The position numbers and the translations under genes were made by a program. Below are positions 8,286 to 16,342 of a DNA stretch of 50,872 nt, piece by piece; the first letter of the stretch is position 1, and each line of letters begins with the position of its first letter. The notes under the pieces were generated by a model. That model was not told where the DNA came from, did no database searches, and worked only from the letters and a program-made list of their open reading frames with translations. Origin of the DNA: JAZTZP01 sp045637525 (GTDB taxonomy: Bacteria; Bacillota; Clostridia; UBA1381); NCBI GenBank assembly GCA_045637525.1, contig JAZTZP010000088.1:1-50872 (forward strand). Reading direction: 5' to 3'.

Positions 8286-8735
8286 TCAGATATTAAAACC
8301 GAACTTATTCATGCCCGAAACAAGCAGCTTGTCATCGATCCTGTTCTGATACAGCGCCCATATGTCCTTATCCCATATCTCCATACGGGTATTCGCTCCT
8401 ACCAGCACAATATCCTTTTTAAGCTCTGCGTATTCCATAAGCCGTTTTGAAACAGTTATACGTCCCTGCTTGTCAATTTCGCATCCGGTTGCCTTTCCGA
8501 AAAACAATCTTACAAAAGCTGCCGCCATTTCATCGGTAGACGTAGGCAAAGCTCTCAGCTTGTCGCTCATTACCTGCCATTCGTCCACAGTATATATATG
8601 AAGACACTTCTCCGACGGGGACCGTGTTATGTATACGCAAGGCATAAGCTTTTCCCTGATACGTGACGGCAGAATAATTCTGCCCCGTTCGTCCAGCTGT
8701 CTGTCAAACTCATCAACAAAAAACATACTCAACAT
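8286..8735 (-). CDS. mraZ: MraZ transcriptional regulator
   Basis: MraZ is a DNA-binding ring-forming protein of the AbrB/SpoVT fold that regulates its own dcw operon. Two MraZ half-repeats are visible: DEFDRQLDERGRIILPSRIRE near the N-terminus and CEIDKQGRITVSKRL in the middle (the DxxGR motifs). I take the ATG at 8735 because AAAGGCGGGA lies about 5 nt upstream; it gives 149 residues. The frame stays open to 8834, but that stretch is the operon leader with the promoter and operator repeats, so a longer protein is unlikely. An ATG at 8726 (MFFVDEF) would give the commonest MraZ N-terminus. Confidence 0.95.
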   Translation of the reverse strand: MLSMFFVDEFDRQLDERGRIILPSRIREKLMPCVYITRSPSEKCLHIYTVDEWQVMSDKLRALPTSTDEMAAAFVRLFFGKATGCEIDKQGRITVSKRLMEYAELKKDIVLVGANTRMEIWDKDIWALYQNRIDDKLLVSGMNKFGFNI

Positions 8736-8807
8736 CAATCCCGCCTTTCCGCATAAACTACATGGTATTCCGAGCCTGAAAGCATTCAGGGCTTTCGCAC
8801 CAAGCCC

Positions 8808-8833
8808 CTCCCAAATGCTCCATTTTGCTCCCA
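8808..8833 (-). promoter_or_regulatory. Candidate MraZ operator: three hexamer repeats at 10-bp period
   Basis: Read on the minus strand, TGGGAG (8828-8833), ATGGAG (8818-8823) and TGGGAG (8808-8813) are spaced exactly 10 bp apart, directly downstream of the mraZ promoter -10. MraZ is known to bind short TGGG-type direct repeats one helical turn apart in the leader of its own operon, so autoregulation is the natural reading. The match to the known repeat type is by eye. Confidence 0.75.
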
Positions 8834-8841
8834 CTACATAT

Positions 8842-8870
8842 ATTTTAACCTATTTTTCCGAAAAACGCAA
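8842..8870 (-). promoter_or_regulatory. Sigma-A-type promoter of the mraZ/dcw operon
   Basis: On the minus strand TTGCGT (8865-8870) is separated by exactly 17 bp from TAAAAT (8842-8847). Transcription would begin near 8835, just at the first MraZ-type repeat, leaving a leader of about 100 nt before mraZ. Confidence 0.7.
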
Positions 8871-8920
8871 TATCTTTTTTGAAAATTTTTTTAAATTTTT
8901 GTTTTTTTTTCAATTAATAC

Positions 8921-8949
8921 TTGTAATTGTTAAAAAAATATTATATAAT
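8921..8949 (+). promoter_or_regulatory. Sigma-A-type promoter for tex
   Basis: TTGTAA (8921-8926), 17 bp, TATAAT (8944-8949) in a very AT-rich 390-bp region between the divergent mraZ and tex genes. The leader to the tex start would be about 170 nt. A perfect 14-bp palindrome (cacaatatattgtg, 8995-9008) in this leader could be an operator; nothing else recognisable is in the gap. Confidence 0.6.
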
Positions 8950-9126
8950 ATTAACTGTGCACTAATACATGTGGTATTTTTTTCTTTTACATAACACAAT
9001 ATATTGTGCTCTACTACTATTGTAACATATTTTTTTCATTTTGTGAAGACTTTTTTTAATTTTTTTTTGCAATTGTGTTACAAAATTTACTCAAAAAAAT
9101 TCAAAACTTTTGGAGGATATACTAAA

Positions 9127-11277
9127 TTGGAAGCAATTATTTTACAACTCACATCAGAATTCGGCATTCAGAAATGGCAGACAGACAACGTTATCAAGCT
9201 ACTTGACGAAGGAAATACCATACCTTTTATCGCCAGATACAGAAAAGAAGCTACCGGCGAATTGTCAGATGAAACACTTCGTGAATTTTATACACGCTTC
9301 ACGTATCTTACAAACTTAAGCGAAAAACGTGCGGAATATAAGAGACTTATCGAAGAACAAGGTCAGCTTACGGATGAAATTTCAAAAGCTCTTGACAGCG
9401 CTGTTACAATGACAGAGCTTGAAGATATATACCGTCCGTTCAGACCGAAAAGGCGTACACGAGCATCTGTTGCAAGAGAAAAAGGTCTTGCTCCGCTTGC
9501 AGAAATTATATTCGGTCAGGAAATATACGAAGGAACTCCGGAGGACCTTGCAGCACCTTTTATAAACGCCGAAAAAGAAGTAAACAGCATAGAAGATGCT
9601 CTTGCAGGCGCAATGGATATAATTGCGGAGGACATATCGGATAATCCCGAATACAGAAGTACAATCCGTCAGCTTACATTCCATAATGCCATTCTTGTTT
9701 CAAAAGCGGCAAAGGAAGAAGACAGCGTATACAGACTCTATTACGACTTTTCCGAGCCTGTTTCAAAGATACCGAGCCACAGACTCTTAGCAGTAAACAG
9801 AGGCGAAAAAGAGGGCTTTTTATCGGTTAAGCTTGAAATGGACGAAGCAATAATCGCAAACTATCTCGACAGAAAGGTATCGGCAAAGACACCGTCTGTT
9901 ACTACGGGTATTGTACTTGATGCGGCTCACGACAGCTACAAGCGCCTTATCGCGCCGTCAATTGCAACGGAAATAAGAAATCTCATAACAGAATCTGCTG
10001 AAGAAGCTTCAATAAAGGTATTCCGCAAAAACCTTGCAGGATTACTGCTTCAGCCTCCTGTCAAAGGAAAGACCGTCCTCGGCGTCGACCCCGGTTACAG
10101 AACAGGATGTAAGCTTGCAGTAGTTGATGAAACAGGTAAGGTTTTAGACACAGGAGTTGCTTATTTCACTCTCCCGCACCATGATAAGGAGCTTTCTAAA
10201 GCGAAAATCAGATCACTTATCGAAAAGCACAACGTAGAGCTTGTATCAATAGGAAACGGAACAGCTTCAAAGGAATCTGAAATTTTTATAAGCGACCTTA
10301 TAAAGGAAATTCCGCGTACTATTTATTATGTCATGACAAACGAAGCCGGTGCATCGGTTTATTCCGCATCAAAGCTTGCAACGGAAGAATTTCCGGATTA
10401 TGACGTGTCTTTAAGAAGTGCTGTTTCAATAGCACGCCGTCTGCAGGATCCGCTCGCAGAGCTTGTAAAGATAGACCCGAAAGCAATCGGAGTAGGACAG
10501 TATCAGCATGATATGAACCAGAAAAATCTCGGCGAGGCTTTAGGCGGAGTAGTAGAAGACTGTGTAAACAGTGTAGGTGTTGATTTAAACACAGCCTCCC
10601 CGTCGCTTTTATCATATATATCGGGAATAAACAAAACCATAGCGAAAAACATCACCGTATACAGAGAAGAAAACGGTAAATTCAAGACAAGAAAACAGCT
10701 TATGAAAGTGCCTAAGCTCGGAGAAAAAGCATTTTTACAATGTGCCGGATTTTTAAGAATTACAGACGGAGACGAAATTTTTGATAATACATCGGTTCAT
10801 CCCGAAAGCTATCTGCTTGCAAAACAGCTTTTGGAAAGGCTTGGTTACACATCAGATGACGTACAAACAGGACAGCTTGACGGTATTACGAAGAAGCTGA
10901 AAAAAGAAACCCCGGAGAAGCTTGCCAAGGAGCTTGATGCCGGTGTTCCGACTATCTGCGATATTGTAGACAGTCTCTTAAAAAAAGGTCGTGACCCGCG
11001 TGAAGAATTGCCACAGCCGGTGCTTCGTGCAGATGTTATGAGCATGGAAGACTTAAAGCCCGGCATGACATTTTCCGGAACTGTCAGAAACGTTATTGAT
11101 TTCGGTGCATTTGTAGACATAGGCGTTCATCAGGATGGTCTTGTTCATATATCACAAATCTGTGATAAGTATATAAAGCATCCGACAGATGTCTTAAGCG
11201 TAGGCGACGTGGTAAATGTAAAGATACTCGACGTTGATGTACCGAAAAACAGAATTTCTCTTACCATGAGGTTTTAG
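9127..11277 (+). CDS. tex: Tex-family S1 RNA-binding protein
   Basis: Tex is a conserved cytoplasmic nucleic-acid-binding protein, related to eukaryotic Spt6, linked to transcription and toxin expression. Domains in order: an N-terminal helical Tex domain, a YqgF/RNase-H-like fold starting near residue 318 (LGVDPGYRTGCKLAVVD), helix-hairpin-helix motifs (about 480-545; VDLNTASPSLLSYISGI, LMKVPKLGEKAFLQCAGFLRI) and a C-terminal S1 domain (about 644-716; GMTFSGTVRNVIDFGAFVDIG). The start is the TTG at 9127, because TGGAGGA lies 10 nt upstream and the protein then begins with the normal Tex sequence. The frame is open further upstream to 9004 but reads AT-rich leader. The length of 716 residues fits the family. 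Confidence 0.94.
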   Translation: MEAIILQLTSEFGIQKWQTDNVIKLLDEGNTIPFIARYRKEATGELSDETLREFYTRFTYLTNLSEKRAEYKRLIEEQGQLTDEISKALDSAVTMTELEDIYRPFRPKRRTRASVAREKGLAPLAEIIFGQEIYEGTPEDLAAPFINAEKEVNSIEDALAGAMDIIAEDISDNPEYRSTIRQLTFHNAILVSKAAKEEDSVYRLYYDFSEPVSKIPSHRLLAVNRGEKEGFLSVKLEMDEAIIANYLDRKVSAKTPSVTTGIVLDAAHDSYKRLIAPSIATEIRNLITESAEEASIKVFRKNLAGLLLQPPVKGKTVLGVDPGYRTGCKLAVVDETGKVLDTGVAYFTLPHHDKELSKAKIRSLIEKHNVELVSIGNGTASKESEIFISDLIKEIPRTIYYVMTNEAGASVYSASKLATEEFPDYDVSLRSAVSIARRLQDPLAELVKIDPKAIGVGQYQHDMNQKNLGEALGGVVEDCVNSVGVDLNTASPSLLSYISGINKTIAKNITVYREENGKFKTRKQLMKVPKLGEKAFLQCAGFLRITDGDEIFDNTSVHPESYLLAKQLLERLGYTSDDVQTGQLDGITKKLKKETPEKLAKELDAGVPTICDIVDSLLKKGRDPREELPQPVLRADVMSMEDLKPGMTFSGTVRNVIDFGAFVDIGVHQDGLVHISQICDKYIKHPTDVLSVGDVVNVKILDVDVPKNRISLTMRF

Positions 11278-11303
11278 TCTTATTTCAGAAAGGATTTAAA
11301 AAT

Positions 11304-12719
11304 ATGAATGTTATATCATTTCCAAAGCTCGGTATCAGTATGAATATTGATCCGGTGGCATTTTCAATCGGCATCCGACCTATATACTGGTATGCCATAA
11401 TAATACTTACAGGTGTTCTCGCCGGACTGGCTGTATCTGTATGCTCGTCAAAAAAAAGAGGAATTAACCCCGATAATGTTTACGACGTATGCATATACGG
11501 ACTCCTTGCGGCAATCGTCGGTGCCCGTGCCTACTATGTAATATTTGATTTTAACAGCTTCAAAGATAATCTTGCCGACATATTTAAAATATGGGAAGGC
11601 GGGCTCGCTATTTACGGCGGTATAATCGGTGCTGTCACCGCAGCATTTATATACTGTAAGGTTAAAAAGATTAACTTTCTTAAAATCGCAGACATCGCCG
11701 CTCCCGGCATGATTCTCGGTCAGGCAATAGGCCGCTACGGAAACTTTTTCAACGCCGAGGTTTACGGCTACGCCACCTCGCTTCCGTGGGGAATGTCCAT
11801 AAACGGCGCCGACCCGGTTCATCCGCTGTTTCTGTATGAATCATTATGGAACCTGCTCGGACTCATACTGATACTTGCATTCCGTGACAAGAAAAAAGCT
11901 CACGGCCAGGTATTCCTCGGCTATATACTCTGGTACTCCTTCGGAAGATTTTTCCTTGAAGGAATGAGACAGCCGGAATATATACTCTATGCTTTTGAAG
12001 GCGTGGAAATTTCGCAGATATTTGCGGCAATACTTGTTATTGCATGTACAGCCGGCATCATACTTCTCAAAAAGAAAAAGCCGCTTATCCACATCGACGG
12101 CATAATATTCGACCTCGACGGCACTCTCTGGGACTGCACGGAAAATTTAGTAATCCCATGGAATGAGGCTATGCATGAGCATGGGATTGAGCGTGAAATA
12201 ACACAACAGGATATGAAAAGCGTAATGGGCTTTACGCTTGATGAAATCGCCGATAAATTCTTCCCGGAGGCTGACCCCGAAACAAAACAGGAAATATTAA
12301 AATCCGCAACCATAAAAGAATTTATCTATCTTTCCGACCTCGGCGGAACACTCTATCCGGAGCTCAAACAAACAATCCGCACCTTAAGGGAAAGATACAA
12401 GACTTTTATAGTAAGTAATTGTGAAGTTCAGTATCTGAACGCATTTCTCGACTACTACAATATGCGCAGTTATTTCCACGACACAGAATGTATCGGGAAC
12501 ACAAATAAGGATAAATGGGAAAACATAAAACTCGTATGCGAAAGAAATTCGCTTAAGCGTCCTGTCTATTTGGGTGATACAATAAAAGATAAGCTCGCAG
12601 CCGAAAAAGCCGGAGTGGAATTTATCCACGCCGCATACGGCTTCGGAGAAATCGAAGAAGAAGTAGAGGCAATAAACGAATTTACAGAGCTTCCGTTTAA
12701 AGTTCTTGAAATTGAATAA
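11304..12719 (+). CDS. lgt: Lgt-HAD fusion: prolipoprotein diacylglyceryl transferase with C-terminal HAD hydrolase
   Basis: Residues 1 to about 258 are an Lgt, the membrane enzyme that moves diacylglyceryl from phosphatidylglycerol to the lipobox cysteine of prelipoproteins. Visible are several hydrophobic helices, EGGLAIYGGIIGA, the signature GQAIGRYGNFFNAEVYG (about 139-155) and SFGRFFLEGMR. After a basic stop (LLKKKKP), residues about 262-471 form a complete HAD-type phosphatase: motif I DLDGT (270-274), motif II in FIVSNCE, and motif III/IV in YLGDTIKDKLAAEKAGV. The reading frame is continuous, so this is one polypeptide. The basic junction puts the HAD domain in the cytoplasm. The HAD substrate is unknown; it resembles phosphoglycolate-phosphatase-like members. 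AAAGGA precedes the ATG. Confidence 0.9.
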   Translation: MNVISFPKLGISMNIDPVAFSIGIRPIYWYAIIILTGVLAGLAVSVCSSKKRGINPDNVYDVCIYGLLAAIVGARAYYVIFDFNSFKDNLADIFKIWEGGLAIYGGIIGAVTAAFIYCKVKKINFLKIADIAAPGMILGQAIGRYGNFFNAEVYGYATSLPWGMSINGADPVHPLFLYESLWNLLGLILILAFRDKKKAHGQVFLGYILWYSFGRFFLEGMRQPEYILYAFEGVEISQIFAAILVIACTAGIILLKKKKPLIHIDGIIFDLDGTLWDCTENLVIPWNEAMHEHGIEREITQQDMKSVMGFTLDEIADKFFPEADPETKQEILKSATIKEFIYLSDLGGTLYPELKQTIRTLRERYKTFIVSNCEVQYLNAFLDYYNMRSYFHDTECIGNTNKDKWENIKLVCERNSLKRPVYLGDTIKDKLAAEKAGVEFIHAAYGFGEIEEEVEAINEFTELPFKVLEIE

Positions 12720-12765
12720 AGCATAATAAGAGGCGTTTCGGTTGAAACGCCTCTTATTATGCTTT
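12718..12765. terminator. Bidirectional intrinsic terminator, 22-bp stem
   Basis: Perfect arms 12718-12739 and 12744-12765 with a GGTT loop. The A-rich left and T-rich right ends of the stem provide U-tracts in both directions. It ends the lgt-HAD transcript and the leftward amino-sugar operon, whose stop codon begins 2 bp away. Confidence 0.9.
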
Positions 12766-12766
12766 A

Positions 12767-13705
12767 TTAATTACACTCTGCAACAAGCGGACCGGCAAGC
12801 TCTTTTAAATAGAACAGCTTACCCGGAAGCGTCGGCATAAATGTTGACGTAATATGCATATCAGGACCATAATGAAGTGTCGTGAGAAAGCTCATTCCCT
12901 GCCAGCCCATGCCGCGCCCCAGTGATCCGTCGCATCCGCCGATTATATAGTCAGCCTGAAGGAATAATCCCGGGCCTATGGTGTTTGCTGTACATGGTAC
13001 AAGAGTTGTACGGCTCTTAAAGCTTGTAATGGCATTTTGCTCAATTGTCAGCGGATGAAGCTTTGCTCCTATTCTGTGTGTCTGTTTCTTCCACTCCTCA
13101 ACAGAAGAAAACTCCTCAGCAAACTGCGGTTCCCAGAATGCAATATGACACATTCTGCCTATACCGAATACCAGAAGAAGCTTAGCCCCCTCAGCCTTTA
13201 GCTTGCTTATTTTTTCTGCGTATGTAGGAAGATTTTCTTTCGTTGCAAAATTACGCTGAGACGGCGGAACGGTATTTTCGCCGAGCTTATCAAAAAACGC
13301 CTGTTTCATACTGTATTCAAATGATGCAGGATTGTCGTTTGGAAGCGTGTTTCCGTCACAGTCTGCCCATTCGTCCATGTTAAATGTATAAACATGGTCA
13401 CATTTCACGTTCCATTCCTTAAGGAAATAAACCGCCCAGCGATACATTCCCATCGGTCCCACAGGAAGTATCATTGCAAGCTTTTCGCCGTTATCACGTG
13501 ATTTTTTTATCTGCAATGCAATCTCATGTCCCATTAAAGTATCAAATTCATAAATATTTTCACACTCTACCGGATTAAAATCCTTATTCCAGAAATCCTC
13601 ACGCACAACCCCCTTCTCACAGCATTCATCTATTTTCTTCAAATCCCAGCCCTTCGGATAAAATCCGTCCAAAAGACTTCCGTTTACTGTACTTAAAAAA
13701 TCCAT
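12767..13705 (-). CDS. NagB-like glucosamine-6-phosphate deaminase/isomerase family protein
   Basis: A 312-residue cytoplasmic protein of the NagB/6-phosphogluconolactonase fold. TFNMDEW matches the NagB segment FNMDEY with its catalytic base aspartate. GIGRMCHIAFWEP aligns with NagB GVGxDGHIAFNEP: the histidine and glutamate are kept, but the aspartate (D141 in E. coli NagB) and following glycine are replaced by Met and Cys. It therefore probably performs a related aldose/ketose isomerisation or deamination on a different sugar phosphate. It is the last gene of the four-gene operon, 20 bp after the aldolase, ending at the shared terminator. Fold assignment is strong; the exact reaction is open. 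Confidence 0.78.
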   Translation of the reverse strand: MDFLSTVNGSLLDGFYPKGWDLKKIDECCEKGVVREDFWNKDFNPVECENIYEFDTLMGHEIALQIKKSRDNGEKLAMILPVGPMGMYRWAVYFLKEWNVKCDHVYTFNMDEWADCDGNTLPNDNPASFEYSMKQAFFDKLGENTVPPSQRNFATKENLPTYAEKISKLKAEGAKLLLVFGIGRMCHIAFWEPQFAEEFSSVEEWKKQTHRIGAKLHPLTIEQNAITSFKSRTTLVPCTANTIGPGLFLQADYIIGGCDGSLGRGMGWQGMSFLTTLHYGPDMHITSTFMPTLPGKLFYLKELAGPLVAECN

Positions 13706-13725
13706 TTTAAATTCCTCCTATATAT

Positions 13726-14565
13726 TTAAGCTTTGTTACTGCTTCCAAACAGTCTCATCTTTTCTCTTACAACCTCTGTAACCGTGTTTCTTGCAACCTC
13801 AAGTGCAATTTCAAAGCCGGTATTTTGTTCAAGTGCAACAGTATATGCTTTATGTGCCGCAATACACATTTCTGTACATATGTTAACTTTTCTTATACCG
13901 TTGGCAATAGTGTTTTTAAAGTCATCATCAGAAAGTCCGCTCCCGCCATGCAGAACAAGCGGTTTTTCCGATATATTATAAATATCCTTAAGCCTGCCTA
14001 TATCAAGCTTCGGCTTACTCTTGTACTGACCATGCGCCGTTCCGATAGCAACGGCTAAAGCATCAATATCGGCACGTCTTATAAAATCATTTACCTGGTC
14101 TACGTTTGTATATTGCGCTTCGTGTCCGTCATCAGCACCGCCCTCAGCTCCGCCTACATGACCAAGCTCCGCTTCAACACTGCAGCCCAATGCATGTGCA
14201 ACCCTACTTATCTCTCTTGTATTTCTTATGTTCTCCTCGTAAGGAAGTGCAGAACCGTCATACATAACCGACGTAAACCCTGCCTTTATTGCACTCAAAA
14301 TCTTTGAATAATCAGTACCATGATCAAAATGCAGACATACAGGAATATCTGTATCTCTTGCAATTTTAGTCATAATCAGACTTGCATATTCAAACGGAAT
14401 ATACGGAAGATGAACCTCCGCAACTCCCAATATAAGCGGCGAACGTTCTTTTTCGGCAGCCTCAATAATTCCGCGTGCCATTTCAAGATTTAACATATTA
14501 AAAAGTCCGACACCATATTTTTTTTCTTCAGCATCTTTTAATATTTCCTCTAAAGTTACAAGCAT
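13726..14565 (-). CDS. Class II fructose/tagatose-bisphosphate-type aldolase
   Basis: A 279-residue zinc-dependent class II aldolase. Visible motifs are LHFDHGTDYSKILSAIKAGFTSVMYDGS (catalytic Asp and zinc-ligand His), VEAELGHVGGAEGG (glutamate and glycine loop), AIGTAHGQYK and VLHGGSGLSDDDFKNTIANGIRKVNICTEM (phosphate-binding GGSG and NICT). It would split a ketose 1-phosphate or 1,6-bisphosphate into dihydroxyacetone phosphate and an aldehyde. Next to a PfkB kinase and a NagB-like protein, a tagatose-1,6-bisphosphate-type role (as KbaY/AgaY in galactosamine catabolism) is likely but unproven. The gap to the kinase gene is 6 bp. Confidence 0.9.
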   Translation of the reverse strand: MLVTLEEILKDAEEKKYGVGLFNMLNLEMARGIIEAAEKERSPLILGVAEVHLPYIPFEYASLIMTKIARDTDIPVCLHFDHGTDYSKILSAIKAGFTSVMYDGSALPYEENIRNTREISRVAHALGCSVEAELGHVGGAEGGADDGHEAQYTNVDQVNDFIRRADIDALAVAIGTAHGQYKSKPKLDIGRLKDIYNISEKPLVLHGGSGLSDDDFKNTIANGIRKVNICTEMCIAAHKAYTVALEQNTGFEIALEVARNTVTEVVREKMRLFGSSNKA

Positions 14566-14571
14566 ATTCAG

Positions 14572-15519
14572 TTACTCTCCATTCCTTTTGTTTATAAATT
14601 CCACAGTGTCACCAAAAGAATTTATCCCCTCGGTTGCACCTTTTTTCATAACGCATTGAGCCCCGGTTGCATTTGCAAAGACCATACATTCATCAACGCT
14701 CTTACCGGAAGCATATGCCGCTAAAAATCCCGAACAAAAGCTGTCACCGGCGCCGGTAGTATCCACCGGATTTTCCACATAAAACGGTGAAAAAATTCTT
14801 CCCGTGCTTTCCCCCTCGCACCGCAAATAACTCCCTTTTGAGCCTAATTTTATAATTACGTTTTTAACGCCCTTTGAAGCAAAAACATCCGCAATTTTCT
14901 CCGTATCTTCTTCGCCGGCAATACACACCGCCTCATCAATACTCGGCATAAAATAATCTATATACGGCATAGACATATCAAGAAGCTCACCCCACTTTCC
15001 TTTTGAATCCCAGCAGACATCAAGGAAAGTAGTTTTTCCGTTTTCCTTGCATTTTTTCAGGAAATTCATAGTTCCCTCGCCGTCAAAATTATCCATAAGA
15101 AAGCTTCCGGTTACAAAAACCATATCACACTCATAAACCGCATTATAATCAATATCAGCCTCAGAAAATACCGCATTTGTTCCGGTACAGTGAAAGAACG
15201 AACGTTCTCCGCCGGAGTCTATCATCAGAACGGATGCCGAGGTTTGTACATCATCACAAATTTTTAATCCGCTTACATCAACTCCCGCATCTGAAAGCTT
15301 GCCCTTTAAAAAACTACCAAACATATCATTACCAACCATGCCGACCATTACAGAAGGTATGCCGAGCTTTCTCAGATTAACTGCCGCAGTCATGGCATTT
15401 CCTCCGTTATGCATTGTAATGGAATTTACCTGTTCCAAAACTCCCTTTCCCGGATAAACGTCTACCGGTTCTACAATTACGTCAGCTACTAAAATTCCTA
15501 CACATGCAACTTTTTTCAT
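14572..15519 (-). CDS. PfkB/ribokinase-family carbohydrate kinase
   Basis: A 315-residue ATP-dependent sugar kinase. The N-terminal PfkB signature is MHNGGNAMTAAVNLRKLG, and the C-terminal one is PVDTTGAGDSFCSGFLAAY with the catalytic aspartate of the GAGD anion hole. The substrate cannot be read from sequence; the neighbours suggest an amino sugar or a ketose (6-)phosphate. The start codon overlaps the stop codon of the upstream deacetylase (ATGA), so translation is coupled. Confidence 0.9.
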   Translation of the reverse strand: MKKVACVGILVADVIVEPVDVYPGKGVLEQVNSITMHNGGNAMTAAVNLRKLGIPSVMVGMVGNDMFGSFLKGKLSDAGVDVSGLKICDDVQTSASVLMIDSGGERSFFHCTGTNAVFSEADIDYNAVYECDMVFVTGSFLMDNFDGEGTMNFLKKCKENGKTTFLDVCWDSKGKWGELLDMSMPYIDYFMPSIDEAVCIAGEEDTEKIADVFASKGVKNVIIKLGSKGSYLRCEGESTGRIFSPFYVENPVDTTGAGDSFCSGFLAAYASGKSVDECMVFANATGAQCVMKKGATEGINSFGDTVEFINKRNGE

Positions 15520-16214
15520 GGCAACAACCTCTTTGCAACAACCTTAGGCCATACAAGCTCCTGACGGAATGCCTCGGCATATTCGGAATTACATTGAAAA
15601 CCCCTAAAACGCGAACAGGTACGAACAAATTCCGCAAAATCAATGTTATCATGGTCTCTCATCCATTTAAGCTGACTTTCATGACATTCAAGCATCTCAA
15701 TTTTCAAATCTATTTCATCGGTTATATCAACGTATTCGGTAGGTGTAAAGTTCATTCCTGCAAGATTATCCATATAGTATATCGGAGTAACAGCCGCCTT
15801 TCCCCCGTTCCCGTACTGCGGCACACTTGCCGTAAACGACGCATCAAAAACGAGCTTTGATACCTCTCTGTGATCCGGCATATAGTCATCGGGACTGTGA
15901 GTTATAATAAAATCAGGCTGAACACTTCTGATAAGCTCTGCAACTCTGTCTCTTTGAGTTATATCGCTGCCATTAGGAAGAAGATCACCTATATCCAATG
16001 TAACAACAGAAATACCTGCAAGCTCTCCTGCTTTTTTCGCTTCACCAATACGGATTTTTCTGAGTTCATCAGGCTTTATTATCTCATGTCCCATATTTCC
16101 GTTTGTAACATGGCACACTACCACATTATCTCCGCGTTTCACGCATTTAGCAAGAGTTCCGCAACACGAAACCTCAATATCATCCGGATGACAACCTATT
16201 GCTAACACATTCAT
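15516..16214 (-). CDS. PIG-L/LmbE-family zinc deacetylase
   Basis: A 232-residue de-N-acetylase of the family that acts on N-acetylglucosaminyl conjugates (PIG-L, MshB, BshB) and on diacetylchitobiose. Zinc-site motifs are visible: GCHPDDIEVSCCGTL at residues 7-21 (HPDD) and DDYMPDHREVS near 115-125 (HxxDH-like). It is the first gene of the operon behind a good promoter, so it probably performs the first step by removing acetate from an N-acetyl sugar or conjugate. The HPDD is followed by Ile where many members have Glu. AGGAGG precedes the ATG. Confidence 0.88.
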   Translation of the reverse strand: MNVLAIGCHPDDIEVSCCGTLAKCVKRGDNVVVCHVTNGNMGHEIIKPDELRKIRIGEAKKAGELAGISVVTLDIGDLLPNGSDITQRDRVAELIRSVQPDFIITHSPDDYMPDHREVSKLVFDASFTASVPQYGNGGKAAVTPIYYMDNLAGMNFTPTEYVDITDEIDLKIEMLECHESQLKWMRDHDNIDFAEFVRTCSRFRGFQCNSEYAEAFRQELVWPKVVAKRLLP

Positions 16215-16246
16215 TTTTATTTCCTCCTATATTTTCAAGTTTTCTC

Positions 16247-16275
16247 TTGACTTTCAGTTTATTTTATTATATAAT
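16247..16275 (+). promoter_or_regulatory. Promoter of the AraC regulator gene
   Basis: TTGACT (16247-16252), 17 bp, TATAAT (16270-16275), followed by a leader of about 60 nt. The -10 is shared, on the opposite strand, with the deacetylase operon promoter. Confidence 0.72.
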
Positions 16276-16300
16276 ATATATAAGAATATGTCTTTGACAA
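16271..16300 (-). promoter_or_regulatory. Promoter of the amino-sugar operon
   Basis: On the minus strand TTGTCA (16295-16300), 18 bp, TATTAT (16271-16276). The -10 overlaps almost exactly the -10 of the divergent araC-type gene, so polymerase can occupy only one of the two promoters at a time. AGGAGG lies before the deacetylase ATG. Confidence 0.62.
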
Positions 16301-16342
16301 TACTTTCACTTTTTTTAGCATTTTGTCCGGAGGAAGTAAATT

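Noticed and set aside
8736..8834. N-terminal extension of MraZ
   Set aside because: The open frame covers the promoter-proximal leader and operator repeats; the ribosome site and MraZ homology begin at 8735.
9004..9126. N-terminal extension of Tex
   Set aside because: AT-rich leader translated as Phe/Lys/Tyr-rich sequence; a good ribosome site precedes the TTG at 9127.
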